Below are positions 28,153-35,764 of a DNA stretch of 64,000 bases, piece after piece. Source of the stretch: an uncultured Alloprevotella sp. GTDB taxonomy: Bacteria > Bacteroidota > Bacteroidia > Bacteroidales > Bacteroidaceae. The stretch lies in NCBI GenBank assembly GCA_944322095.1, contig CALUNU010000005.1, positions 1 through 64,000 on the forward strand. The letters are read 5' to 3'. A program made the position numbers and the translations under genes. Numbering within the stretch: position 1 is the first letter of the stretch; each line of letters begins with the position of its first letter. The notes beneath the pieces are model-generated. The model searched no databases, had not been told where the DNA came from, and saw only the letters and a program-made list of their open reading frames with translations.

Positions 28153-28487
28153 GCCTCCGTTGCGGCGTTCTGTTCCCCGTCCGTCGTGGCGGGATGTGTG
28201 GCCGTCCAGCTGTCGTACAGTGTCATGAGGTTGCGCAGGCCGCAAGGCTTCATCCGCTCATGATATACAACGTCCAGGCACAGGGCCAGCAGATCCTTCG
28301 TGTCGTCGCCGCCATGTTCCAGCAGCGAGCGGACGGTCATTTTCAAGCGGTTGAGCACCGTTTCGTCCACGACGCCCGTGCTCCCCGCCAGGCCTTGAAA
28401 CAGGGCATACTTACGGATGGTTTCCAGGTTCGCATCGGATATTTCCAGCCGGCGCGACCCTTTTTCGTTCAGTTCGATGGTATACAT
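28149..28487 (-). CDS. Small unknown protein upstream of ygiQ
   Basis: A 112-aa soluble protein. The ATG at 28487 is preceded by an AAGGA ribosome-binding site (GAAAGAAAGGAAGAT), which decides the start over longer frames to 28541. It looks helical, with HERMKPCGLRNLMTLYDSW in the second half. I recognise no family. It overlaps ygiQ by four bases, so the pair is probably functionally linked. Confidence 0.7.
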   Translation of the reverse strand: MYTIELNEKGSRRLEISDANLETIRKYALFQGLAGSTGVVDETVLNRLKMTVRSLLEHGGDDTKDLLALCLDVVYHERMKPCGLRNLMTLYDSWTATHPATTDGEQNAATEA

Positions 28488-28522
28488 ATCTTCCTTTCTT
28501 TCGCAGGTTATCTCCCGGCCGC

Positions 28523-29941
28523 TCATTTCAACGTGTGGCAACTGCTTCCGTCAAAGCAGTGTGTACACAGTTTGCACTTGGGCAGGCCGATTGCTTTCAC
28601 CATTGTTTCCAGTGTGTTGAATTTCAGCGTCGTCAGGTTCAGACGTTTTCTGATTTCCTCGACCAGCTGCTTGTATTTCTCCGAGTCGGTGCGGGCGTAT
28701 TCTTCCAAGTTTTTGTCGGGGTCGCCTTCCAGCTCCTTGATGATGCGCCGCGTGATGAGTTCCATGTCGCTCTTCGACGATGTGAAGCCTATGAACGGGC
28801 AGCCATAGATGAGCGGCGGGCAGGCAATGCGCATGTGCACCTCCTTTACGCCGTCGTCGAAAAGCACCTTGACGTTGTCGCGCAGCTGCGTTCCGCGCAC
28901 AATGCTGTCGTCGCAAAAGAGCATGCGCTTTCCGCTGAGCATGGCCTTGTTGGGTATGAGCTTCATCTTTGCCACGAGCGAGCGCATCTCCTGATTGGCC
29001 GGCGTAAAGCTGCGGGGCCAGGTGGGGGTATATTTTGAAATGGCCCGGTGATAGGGACGTCCCATGCCCGTGGCATATCCAAGGGCCATGCCCACGCCCG
29101 AGTCGGGGATGCCACACACAGCGTCCACCTCCGTCTTGTCAGCCTCGCCCATCATGCGCCCACATTCGAAGCGCACCTGTTCTACGTTGCGGTGCTCATA
29201 GCTCGACGTCGGGAAGCCGTAATACACCCAGAGGAACGAGCAAATCTGCATCTGCTCCTCGGCCGGGCGCATCTGCTCCATGCCGTCTGCCCTGAGGCGC
29301 ACCACCTCGCCCGGGCCCAGATAGTGCGCCGTCTCATAGTCGAGGTTGGCAAAGGCCGTCGTTTCGCTCGTCACGGCATAGGCACCTGCCTTATGTCCCA
29401 CGACAACAGGCGTTCTGCCCCAGCGGTCGCGCGCTGCTATGATGCCGTCCTCCGTCAGCAGGAGCATCGAGCACGATCCCTTGATGTGGTTAAACACGTT
29501 TTCGATGCCCTCAACGTACGTACGCCCCTGAATGAGCAGCAGAGCCACCAGCTCCGTCTGGTTCGTCCGCCCGGAGGAGAGCTCTGCGAAGTGCATGTTC
29601 TGTGCCAGCAGTTCGGCCGAGAGCTCTTCGATGTTGTTTATCTTTGCCACGGTCACGATGGCAAACCTCCCCAGGTGCGAGTTGATGACCAGCGGCTGGG
29701 CGTCGGTGTCGCTGATCACGCCGATGCCGGCCGTGCAGCCGTCGAAGCGCGACAGCGTGCCTTCAAATTTTGAACGGAAATAAGCGTTTTCCAGATTATG
29801 AATAGAGCGGGCAAAACCTTTTTCGCGGCTGTGGGCGGCCAGTCCGCCGCGACGCGTTCCCAGGTGCGAATTGTAATCGGTGCCGTAAAAAAGGTCTGCT
29901 ACGCAACTCGTTTCAGAAACAGTTCCAAAAAATCCTCCCAT
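28523..29941 (-). CDS. PurF-like amidophosphoribosyltransferase homologue lacking the glutaminase Cys
   Basis: A 472-aa protein with the layout of glutamine phosphoribosylpyrophosphate amidotransferase: an N-terminal Ntn-hydrolase region and a C-terminal type I PRTase. The PRPP loop is intact (FCDDSIVRGTQ, Asp344-Asp345). Its N-terminus reads MGGFFGTV where true PurF has Met-Cys-Gly, so the nucleophilic Cys is missing, and the HRGQ-type motif is altered (HLGTRRGG). Near the C-terminus are four cysteines, C456, C459, C462 and C468, possibly a metal or Fe-S site. It may be ammonia-dependent, inactive as a glutaminase, or a regulator. It is the first gene of a nine-gene run. Confidence 0.85.
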   Translation of the reverse strand: MGGFFGTVSETSCVADLFYGTDYNSHLGTRRGGLAAHSREKGFARSIHNLENAYFRSKFEGTLSRFDGCTAGIGVISDTDAQPLVINSHLGRFAIVTVAKINNIEELSAELLAQNMHFAELSSGRTNQTELVALLLIQGRTYVEGIENVFNHIKGSCSMLLLTEDGIIAARDRWGRTPVVVGHKAGAYAVTSETTAFANLDYETAHYLGPGEVVRLRADGMEQMRPAEEQMQICSFLWVYYGFPTSSYEHRNVEQVRFECGRMMGEADKTEVDAVCGIPDSGVGMALGYATGMGRPYHRAISKYTPTWPRSFTPANQEMRSLVAKMKLIPNKAMLSGKRMLFCDDSIVRGTQLRDNVKVLFDDGVKEVHMRIACPPLIYGCPFIGFTSSKSDMELITRRIIKELEGDPDKNLEEYARTDSEKYKQLVEEIRKRLNLTTLKFNTLETMVKAIGLPKCKLCTHCFDGSSCHTLK

Positions 29942-29969
29942 ACATTATATATATTGATTGAAGCAGGCG

Positions 29970-29977
29970 CAAAGTTA
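29970..29977 (-). promoter_or_regulatory. -7 box for the nine-gene operon
   Basis: Reads TAACTTTG on the minus strand, 28 bases upstream of the PurF-like start. Gaps from there to 19816 are at most 35 bases, so this promoter may serve all nine genes. Confidence 0.6.
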
Positions 29978-30068
29978 CGAAAAAAAGAAGGGATGCCGCT
30001 TTCCTGCCTGCATAAAGCGGGGATGTTCCCTGTTCATTTCCCGACGCCTCCTGCTGTCTTCCAGAAAC

Positions 30069-30112
30069 GGTATGCGCCGGCCGTCGGCCACCCGACTGCT
30101 CCGGCGCATACC
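30069..30112 (-). terminator. Strong hairpin, probable terminator of the zinc peptidase gene
   Basis: GGTATGCGCCGG (30069-30080) pairs perfectly with CCGGCGCATACC (30101-30112). The 20-base loop contains a smaller complementary pair (CGTCGG / CCGAC). It lies 40 bases beyond the stop at 30152. A good T tract is missing (only GTTTC follows), so termination is likely but not certain. Confidence 0.6.
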
Positions 30113-30151
30113 CTGGTTCCCGGCTTCGGCCCCACGGCGCGGGCCGCCGCA

Positions 30152-30835
30152 TCATTCGTCGCGCGAAGCTCCTAAGAACATAAAGATGTAATAAACGAGC
30201 GTAGCGAGCGAACCCAGCGCTGCAACGACGTATGTATAGGCGGCCGAACGCAATGCGCTGACAGCCATCGGATGGTCGGCGTAACCGGTGATGCCGGCTG
30301 CCTGCAACCATCCCGTGGCACGGCGGCTGGCGTCGATTTCGACGGGCAGCGTCACAAAGCTGAACAGCGTAGTGAGCGCAAACAGCACGATACCCGCCAG
30401 CAGCAGCCCCGGAAAAACGTTTATCAGCAGCATACCGGCCAGCAATACCCACTGCACCCACGTCGATGCGAACGAAACCACCGGCACCAGCGCCGAACGC
30501 AGCTGCAACGGCGCATAGGCGCGTGCATGCTGCACGGCGTGGCCGCATTCGTGGGCGGCAACGGCCGCAGCTGCCACGCTGCACGAGGCGTAAACGCTCT
30601 CGCTCAGGTTCACCGTCTTGGTGGCCGGGTTGTAATGGTCGGTCAGGTGGCCTTCGGTCGACGTAACCTGCACGTCATAGATGCCGTTGTCGCGAAGCAT
30701 CTTCTCGGCCACCTCACGTCCCGTGAGCCCGCCAGCCAAGGGCACCTGCGAATATTTCTTAAACTTGCTTTGCAGATTGAGTTGCACCAAATAGCTCACC
30801 AGAGCTATGCCGATGAATAATACCCAGTAGATCAT
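30152..30835 (-). CDS. Membrane zinc metallopeptidase, YugP-like
   Basis: A 227-aa membrane protein. The ATG at 30835 (MIYWVLFIGIALVSYLVQ) opens directly with a transmembrane helix; longer frames are rejected. The zinc site AAHECGHAVQHA (HExxH) lies near residue 94, and LPVEIDASRRA carries the distal Glu expected in this family. Three further helices follow (about 120-165 and 200-222). The substrate of YugP-type peptidases is unknown; envelope quality control is a guess. It is transcribed alone from the box at 30888. Confidence 0.85.
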   Translation of the reverse strand: MIYWVLFIGIALVSYLVQLNLQSKFKKYSQVPLAGGLTGREVAEKMLRDNGIYDVQVTSTEGHLTDHYNPATKTVNLSESVYASCSVAAAAVAAHECGHAVQHARAYAPLQLRSALVPVVSFASTWVQWVLLAGMLLINVFPGLLLAGIVLFALTTLFSFVTLPVEIDASRRATGWLQAAGITGYADHPMAVSALRSAAYTYVVAALGSLATLVYYIFMFLGASRDE

Positions 30836-30887
30836 TTTCTTTTCTTCGTTGTTGGTTTGGTTCTTTCTGTTTCGAATTATTCTGCCA

Positions 30888-30895
30888 CAAAGATA
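30888..30895 (-). promoter_or_regulatory. -7 box for the zinc peptidase gene
   Basis: Reads TATCTTTG on the minus strand, 52 bases upstream of the ATG at 30835. Confidence 0.6.
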
Positions 30896-31089
30896 CGAGC
30901 AATCGGCATGCCATGGCGCCGCCCCCGCTCCCATAAAACATTAACGGGTTCTTATTTTTTCTTAACCGGTGCCGTTTCTGTACCTTTTTCCCGAACCGCT
31001 GTTCTTTTCTCCCGGCTTCATGGCGGGCAGGCATGGCCTTGCTCACATTTTTTAGCCTTTACGGCTGCCACGCATGCGCAAAAAGTGCC

Positions 31090-31097
31090 TATATTTG
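31090..31097 (+). promoter_or_regulatory. -7 box for the ATPase-DUF4435 cassette
   Basis: TATATTTG, an exact TAnnTTTG match, lies 53 bases upstream of the ATPase ATG at 31151. Confidence 0.6.
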
Positions 31098-31150
31098 CTA
31101 CATGCAACCCGGCGGGTTGCCGGGAAAACATCACACAACGTCACCCCACT

Positions 31151-31981
31151 ATGGTAAAACTGGCAGATTACATCGCAAGAATAGAGATTCGCAGCCTTTG
31201 GAGCGGCCACAAGCACATCGTCTGGAACCTCCACCCCGGCGTCAACGTGCTCAGCGGTAAGAACGGCGAGGGAAAAAGCACCATCCTCAACAAAATGATT
31301 TATCACCTGCGTTCCGCGCCGCCTACGGGCGAAATCAACGGCAGCGGCGCCCCGCTCGGCGTCAGGATCGACTTTGTCCCCTCCGACGCCACGAGCATCC
31401 GCTACGACATCATCCGCAGCTTCGACCGCCAGCTCGTGCCCGGCGAGGTGCGGGCCAAGCTTCCCGAGGAGCACATCAACACCGAGCTCGACTGGCAGCT
31501 TTATCTCTTGCAGCGGCGCTATCTCGACTATCAGGTCAACGTGGGCAACCGCATGATCGAGCTTCTCACAAGCGGCGACCCCGCGGCTCACGAGAAGGCC
31601 AAGGCCGCCGCCGAGGCCAAAGCCCGCTTTCTGGACCTCATTGACGACCTCTTTGCCGAGACGGGCAAGAAGATAAACCGCCGAAGCAACGAGCTGCGCT
31701 TCGAGCAATACGGCGAAACGCTCCATACCTACCAGCTGTCGAGCGGAGAAAAGCAGATACTCGTCATTCTCCTCACCGCGCTCACCGAAGACAGCCAGCC
31801 CTACGTCCTTTTCATGGACGAACCCGAAGCCAGCCTCCACTTCGAATGGCAGAAAAGGCTGATACAGATGGTGCGCGACCTCAACCCGAACGCCCAGATT
31901 GTGCTGACCACCCACAGCCCCGCGCTCATCATGGACGGCTGGGAAGACAGCGTCACCGAGGTGAGCGACATCACCGTGTGA
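31151..31981 (+). CDS. ABC-type AAA ATPase (OLD/AriA-like, single domain)
   Basis: A 276-aa SMC/OLD-like ATPase. It has Walker A GKNGEGKST (36-44), an ABC signature LSSGEKQ (196-202), Walker B YVLFMDEPEASLH (218-230) and a switch His255 in LTTHSPAL. A helical insert (about 110-180) separates the two halves. I chose the ATG at 31151 (MVKLADYIARIEIRSLW); the frame is open further upstream, but that sequence contains the promoter. There is no nuclease domain in this protein; the TOPRIM part is encoded by the next gene, 35 bases on. The pairing suggests a two-subunit ATPase/nuclease system. Confidence 0.85.
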   Translation: MVKLADYIARIEIRSLWSGHKHIVWNLHPGVNVLSGKNGEGKSTILNKMIYHLRSAPPTGEINGSGAPLGVRIDFVPSDATSIRYDIIRSFDRQLVPGEVRAKLPEEHINTELDWQLYLLQRRYLDYQVNVGNRMIELLTSGDPAAHEKAKAAAEAKARFLDLIDDLFAETGKKINRRSNELRFEQYGETLHTYQLSSGEKQILVILLTALTEDSQPYVLFMDEPEASLHFEWQKRLIQMVRDLNPNAQIVLTTHSPALIMDGWEDSVTEVSDITV

Positions 31982-32016
31982 CGCCCCGCGCCTCACTCCT
32001 CAAACCCTGAAAAGCC

Positions 32017-33042
32017 ATGGCCAAGCGTCTTTCGCAAAATCTCAACTCGGCCTACATCGAGGCCGCCAACCGCCTGAACTCCAAGCGGGCCCGCCAAAAA
32101 ATCGTGGCCTACGTCGAGAGCTACGACGACGTGTTCTTTTGGAGCCACCTGCTGCGTAGCGTCGAAACCGACCGCTACTATTTCGAGGTGATGCTTCCCT
32201 CGCGCACGTCGCTGTGCAAGGGCAAGAAGGTTGCCCTCATGAACGAGCTCGGCCCCCGCCTGGGGCGCTGCATGATAGCCTGCGTCGATGCCGACTACGA
32301 CTACCTCATGCAGGGAGCCACCGAGACGTCGCGCGTTGTGTGCACGAGCCCTTACGTTTTCCACACCTACGTCTACGCCATCGAAAACTACGAATGCTAT
32401 GCCCCCACGCTCGAAAACGTTTGCGTCATGGCCACGCTCAACGACCGCCGCCTGTTCGATTTCGAAAGCTTCATGGCGCGTTTTTCCGAAATCGTCTGGC
32501 CGCTTTTCGTGTGGTCCGTCTGGGCCTACCGCTCGGGAAACTACAAGACCTTTACGATGCTCGACTTTTTCCGCGTGGTCAGCCTCAACGAGCTCAACTA
32601 TTATCATCCCGAGCAGACGCTCGAAGCGCTCCGCCACCGGGTGAACCGCAAGATCAACCGCCTTCAACATCAGTTTCCCCAAGCCCGGTCGAGCTATAAG
32701 CCCTTGCGCGAAGAGCTGCTCCGCCTGGGCGTCACGCCGCAAACCACGTATCTCTATATGCGCGGGCACGATCTGCACGACGGCATAGTTGCGCCCATGC
32801 TCAGCGGCGTGTGCGAGGCGTTGCGCCGCGAGCGCGAGCGCGAAATACGCCAGCTGGCCGAGCACAACGTGCAGATGCAAAACGAGCTTGCGGCCTATCA
32901 GCACGCCACGGCGCCCATCGAGGAGATGCTGCGCAAGCACACCGACTACGACCAGTCGCCCGAATACCGCCGCGTGCAGGAGGACGTGCGGCAGCTCTTA
33001 ACCAGTTTGAATAAGGAGGAAAGCACCACCGGCGAAGCGTGA
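32017..33042 (+). CDS. DUF4435 protein with TOPRIM-like active site
   Basis: A 341-aa protein that I place in DUF4435. Likely TOPRIM metal-binding residues are Glu34 in AYVESYDD and the DxD pair Asp91/Asp93 in CVDADYDY. The C-terminal third is helical and charged, with a coiled-coil-like stretch (about 275-310). The ATPase gene immediately upstream is in the same orientation. DUF4435 proteins paired with ABC ATPases occur in the PARIS anti-phage system (AriB with AriA). Whether this pair is defensive or a conserved housekeeping pair cannot be told from sequence alone. Confidence 0.75.
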   Translation: MAKRLSQNLNSAYIEAANRLNSKRARQKIVAYVESYDDVFFWSHLLRSVETDRYYFEVMLPSRTSLCKGKKVALMNELGPRLGRCMIACVDADYDYLMQGATETSRVVCTSPYVFHTYVYAIENYECYAPTLENVCVMATLNDRRLFDFESFMARFSEIVWPLFVWSVWAYRSGNYKTFTMLDFFRVVSLNELNYYHPEQTLEALRHRVNRKINRLQHQFPQARSSYKPLREELLRLGVTPQTTYLYMRGHDLHDGIVAPMLSGVCEALRREREREIRQLAEHNVQMQNELAAYQHATAPIEEMLRKHTDYDQSPEYRRVQEDVRQLLTSLNKEESTTGEA

Positions 33043-33059
33043 AACCGGCCGAAATAGAA

Positions 33060-33096
33060 GAGGCGGCAAGAAAGTGATAACTTTTCTTGCCGCCTC
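33060..33096. terminator. Convergent terminator after the ATPase-DUF4435 cassette
   Basis: GAGGCGGCAAGAAA (33060-33073) pairs with TTTCTTGCCGCCTC (33083-33096) around a 9-base loop. It lies between the convergent DUF4435 and lipoprotein genes and probably serves both. Confidence 0.8.
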
Positions 33097-33115
33097 CTGC
33101 TTGCTTCCGGTGAAG

Positions 33116-33520
33116 TTATTCCTGCATGTCGCGCAACATTCTGTTGGTGCCCGAACCGTTAGTCCGCCATTTGCCGATTACATCCGTCGTGATGCTGAGG
33201 TTACGAACCGACACCTCGTAGTTGACCGAGAAGAACCACATGTTGCTTGCGTAAGTGGCCATATAATAATAGGCTGCACCGGCAGGTATTTCGGGGATCT
33301 CCTGTTTTTCTCCGGGATAGAACGTGCCATATTCCCTGTCGCTTAACGTCTCTCCCTGCGCCGTAATAAACACTACGCGGAAACGTTGCAGCGTATAGGT
33401 ACTGCTGTTCGTAATGACCAGCCCTGCCCCATTTTCATCGTCGTCGTCGCTGCAAGCAGCGAAGGAAAACGTTGTTACCAGCATGAGCAGAAGCATGCTC
33501 AAGAATTTAATCCTTTTCAT
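33116..33520 (-). CDS. Small lipoprotein, probably surface-exposed
   Basis: A 134-aa lipoprotein. A signal peptide (MKRIKFLSMLLLMLVTTF) ends in the lipobox FAAC at Cys23. SDDDDE directly follows the Cys and resembles the acidic lipoprotein export signal of Bacteroidetes, suggesting surface display. The mature part (about 110 aa) looks like a small beta domain. I recognise no family. It has its own -7 box and a shared terminator. Confidence 0.75.
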   Translation of the reverse strand: MKRIKFLSMLLLMLVTTFSFAACSDDDDENGAGLVITNSSTYTLQRFRVVFITAQGETLSDREYGTFYPGEKQEIPEIPAGAAYYYMATYASNMWFFSVNYEVSVRNLSITTDVIGKWRTNGSGTNRMLRDMQE

Positions 33521-33554
33521 AAGCTATATTTTAAAATCAGTAAAGTTTTTAATG

Positions 33555-33562
33555 CAAAATTA
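33555..33562 (-). promoter_or_regulatory. -7 box for the lipoprotein gene
   Basis: Reads TAATTTTG on the minus strand, 34 bases upstream of the ATG at 33520. Confidence 0.5.
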
Positions 33563-33616
33563 CGCCCATTCGATTTATTTATTTGAGATAAGGCGTGGCG
33601 ATATTGGCCACAAAGC

Positions 33617-33922
33617 CTAAAATGGATTTCCGCAAGCAGCGGTTGCCGTATAGCCCACTTCGGCCTCATCCATGCCGTTGCAGAGGAAAGGCTTGCGGTC
33701 GCCCCCGATGCCCCGCCCGGCAAGACTTGCCGAATAGCAGTGGAAAAAGTCGGTCTGCAAAGCTTCGGATATGCGCAGCAAGAGGTCGGAATCGAGGCTT
33801 TTCTTCTTGAAGAGCTTGTAGACGTTGCTCCGGTCGCAGTATAATACGTGCGCCAGCCACGAGGCTGAACGTCCTTGCCGCAGAAGCTCTTCTTTTATGA
33901 TGTTTCCTATATGTACGTCCAT
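33617..33922 (-). CDS. Small helix-turn-helix protein
   Basis: A 101-aa protein starting MDVHIGNIIKEELL. Residues about 5-60 form an XRE-like helix-turn-helix: EELLRQGRSASWLAHVLYCDRSNVYKLFKKKSLD, in which the recognition helix is probably CDRSNVYKLF. LLLRISEALQTDFF completes the domain. The last 35 residues (after YSAS) have no recognisable motif. The start is uncertain: the frame is open upstream to a TTG at 34060. Likely a DNA-binding regulator whose target is unknown. Confidence 0.7.
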   Translation of the reverse strand: MDVHIGNIIKEELLRQGRSASWLAHVLYCDRSNVYKLFKKKSLDSDLLLRISEALQTDFFHCYSASLAGRGIGGDRKPFLCNGMDEAEVGYTATAACGNPF

Positions 33923-34079
33923 GGTCTTAGATTTTCTGTGCACTGGTGTGCGGGAGTGACTGACCGAAGCAATGCTCCTGATGTGCCGGGCTGCGTACTT
34001 TCGCTGTCTTTCGCGCAAGACACAATCAAAGGCATTCCAGTTTTTTGAAACCTTAAACAAGTTATTAGCTTAACAAATG

Positions 34080-34087
34080 CAAAGATA
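34080..34087 (-). promoter_or_regulatory. -7 box for the HTH gene
   Basis: Reads TATCTTTG on the minus strand. The ATG at 33922 is 157 bases away, giving an unusually long leader unless a nearer non-ATG start is used. Confidence 0.5.
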
Positions 34088-34233
34088 AATTCGTTTTATA
34101 AAACTACAAAAAGATATTTGTGGCATGTTTGGCCACTCTGCGTGGCTAAATCATCCACTCGCGAAGCTGCGTGGCATTTCGGCATCTTTTTCAAGGCCGC
34201 AAAAACGGCCGGGCAGGCAGGAAAACAAAATAA

Positions 34234-34263
34234 CCCGCCTGCAAACGGAACGAAGCAGGCGGG
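34234..34263 (-). terminator. Rho-independent terminator of tilS
   Basis: CCCGCCTGC (34234-34242) pairs with GCAGGCGGG (34255-34263); on the minus strand it runs into TTATTTTGTTTT. Confidence 0.8.
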
Positions 34264-34339
34264 AAAAACCTAATGGCTGGCAGAAAAAGGAAAAAACGGG
34301 AAACGCCGTAAGGCGGAGCGGAGGGCCGGGCGGCCGGCG

Positions 34340-35677
34340 TCAGCCTATTTCGAGCAAAACAACTTCGGTTGTGGCCTCCGTCACGCGGCAGCGCTCGTCG
34401 GGGCGCTCGCCCACGAGCCACACGATGCCGCGCGCGTCGCAGACGGCCGTGGCCGCCATCTTGTCGATACGCGAGCGCTTGCGATCGGTCAGGTAGTCGC
34501 TCACGAGGCGGCTGCCCCGCATGCCCAGCGGCGTGAAGCGGTCGCCCCTGCGAACGGAACGGCACACAAGGGGCCCCTCGATGCTCGCGGCGTCGAGAGC
34601 CGCCACCAACGGCACGCGGGGCACGACGCCCAGGGCGGCCATGGAGAGCCGCTGCATGCGCAGGCGGCGGCCGTCGGGCAGGGGAGCGGCATCGCCGTCG
34701 GCAAGAGGTACGGCGTCGAAGCGGACGGGCCGGCGCCGCACCTCGACGGTAGAGCGACCGCGCACCGCCAGCCAGTCGCCGGCGTCGTAGAGCGCGCCGG
34801 GAGGGCCGGAAAGGCCGTCGAAGATTTCGCCGCAGACGCCCGGGGCGAAACCATACGGACGGAGCAGTTCGAACAGGAGAGAACGGGCGGCCGGCAGGTG
34901 CAGGAGGGCTGCGGCATCGATGACTTCGCCGTCGGGCAGGGGGGTACACACCTTGCGGCGCACGTGGTCGAGGGCGTAGCGGCAGAGCTCGTCGGCCTCG
35001 GCCAAGCGGCGGGCCGTGGCGTCGAGCGTGGCATCGACAGACGGGTTGAGTCGGCGAAGCAGAGGGAGCACTTCATGACGTATCAGGTTGCGCCGGATGG
35101 CGGTGTCGGTGTTTGTGCTGTCGGTGACAAACGTCTCGCCCTCGGCGCGCAGGAAATTTTCAACGTCGCTGCGCGTCACGCCCAGCATGGGGCGCACCAC
35201 ATGGCCGTTGCGCCACGCCATGCCATGCAAGCCGCGCAGCCCCGCGCCGCGCACCAGGTTGAGCAGCAGCGTTTCGACGTTGTCGTCGCGGTGGTGGGCC
35301 ACGGCTATGGCGACGGCCCCCGTCTGGCGGCGCACGCTTTCGAAAAAGGCATAGCGCTCATCGCGGGCCTGCATCTCTATGCTCACACCGGCAAGGCGGG
35401 CCGAACGGGCTGTCTCGAAGTCGGCGCGGTGCAGGGGCACGCCGTAACGTGCGCAGAGGTCGGTCACGAAAGCCGCGTCGCGGTCGGACTCAGCGCCGCG
35501 GAGATGAAAATTGCAGTGGGCCGCCTCGACGTGATATCCCAGACGGAGCAGCACGAGAAACAGGGCGACGGAATCGGCTCCGCCGCTGAGCCCCACGACA
35601 ACACAACTGCCGGGAGCGAGCAGCGAATGGGCAGCGATGTCGCGGGCCACCCGGCGGGAAAAATCGGAAGAAGGCAT
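34340..35677 (-). CDS. tilS: tRNA(Ile)-lysidine synthase
   Basis: ATP-dependent enzyme that adds lysine to C34 of tRNA-Ile(CAU) so that it reads AUA. The PP-loop GLSGGADS is at residues 29-36, followed by HCNFHLRGAESDRDA and VAHHRDDNVETLLLNLVRGAGLRGLHGM, the conserved substrate region (about 125-155). The C-terminal TilS domain ends the 445-aa protein (VSDYLTDRKRSR). The normal full length supports the start at 35677. It lies 87 bases beyond the radical SAM gene. Confidence 0.94.
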   Translation of the reverse strand: MPSSDFSRRVARDIAAHSLLAPGSCVVVGLSGGADSVALFLVLLRLGYHVEAAHCNFHLRGAESDRDAAFVTDLCARYGVPLHRADFETARSARLAGVSIEMQARDERYAFFESVRRQTGAVAIAVAHHRDDNVETLLLNLVRGAGLRGLHGMAWRNGHVVRPMLGVTRSDVENFLRAEGETFVTDSTNTDTAIRRNLIRHEVLPLLRRLNPSVDATLDATARRLAEADELCRYALDHVRRKVCTPLPDGEVIDAAALLHLPAARSLLFELLRPYGFAPGVCGEIFDGLSGPPGALYDAGDWLAVRGRSTVEVRRRPVRFDAVPLADGDAAPLPDGRRLRMQRLSMAALGVVPRVPLVAALDAASIEGPLVCRSVRRGDRFTPLGMRGSRLVSDYLTDRKRSRIDKMAATAVCDARGIVWLVGERPDERCRVTEATTEVVLLEIG

Positions 35678-35764
35678 GAGACGATGGGAAGGGAAAACAC
35701 AGGCCCTCCCGCCCCGAAGCGGGTACGCTGAAACGGGAGAGGGGGCGGAAGGGCCGGTGTGGGG

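Larger units (their letters stand above)
30836..31150. other. Divergent intergenic region with two promoters
   Basis: 315 bases between the divergently read zinc peptidase and ATPase genes. It holds one -7 box for each direction (30888-30895 minus, 31090-31097 plus). The ATPase frame remains open across much of it, but codon content and the ATG at 31151 argue against coding. I see nothing else in it. Confidence 0.6.
33923..34339. other. Intergenic region between tilS and the HTH gene
   Basis: 417 bases holding the -7 box at 34080-34087 (about 160 bases before the HTH start), a tilS terminator at 34234-34263, and otherwise AT-rich then GC-rich sequence without a convincing gene. Confidence 0.55.
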
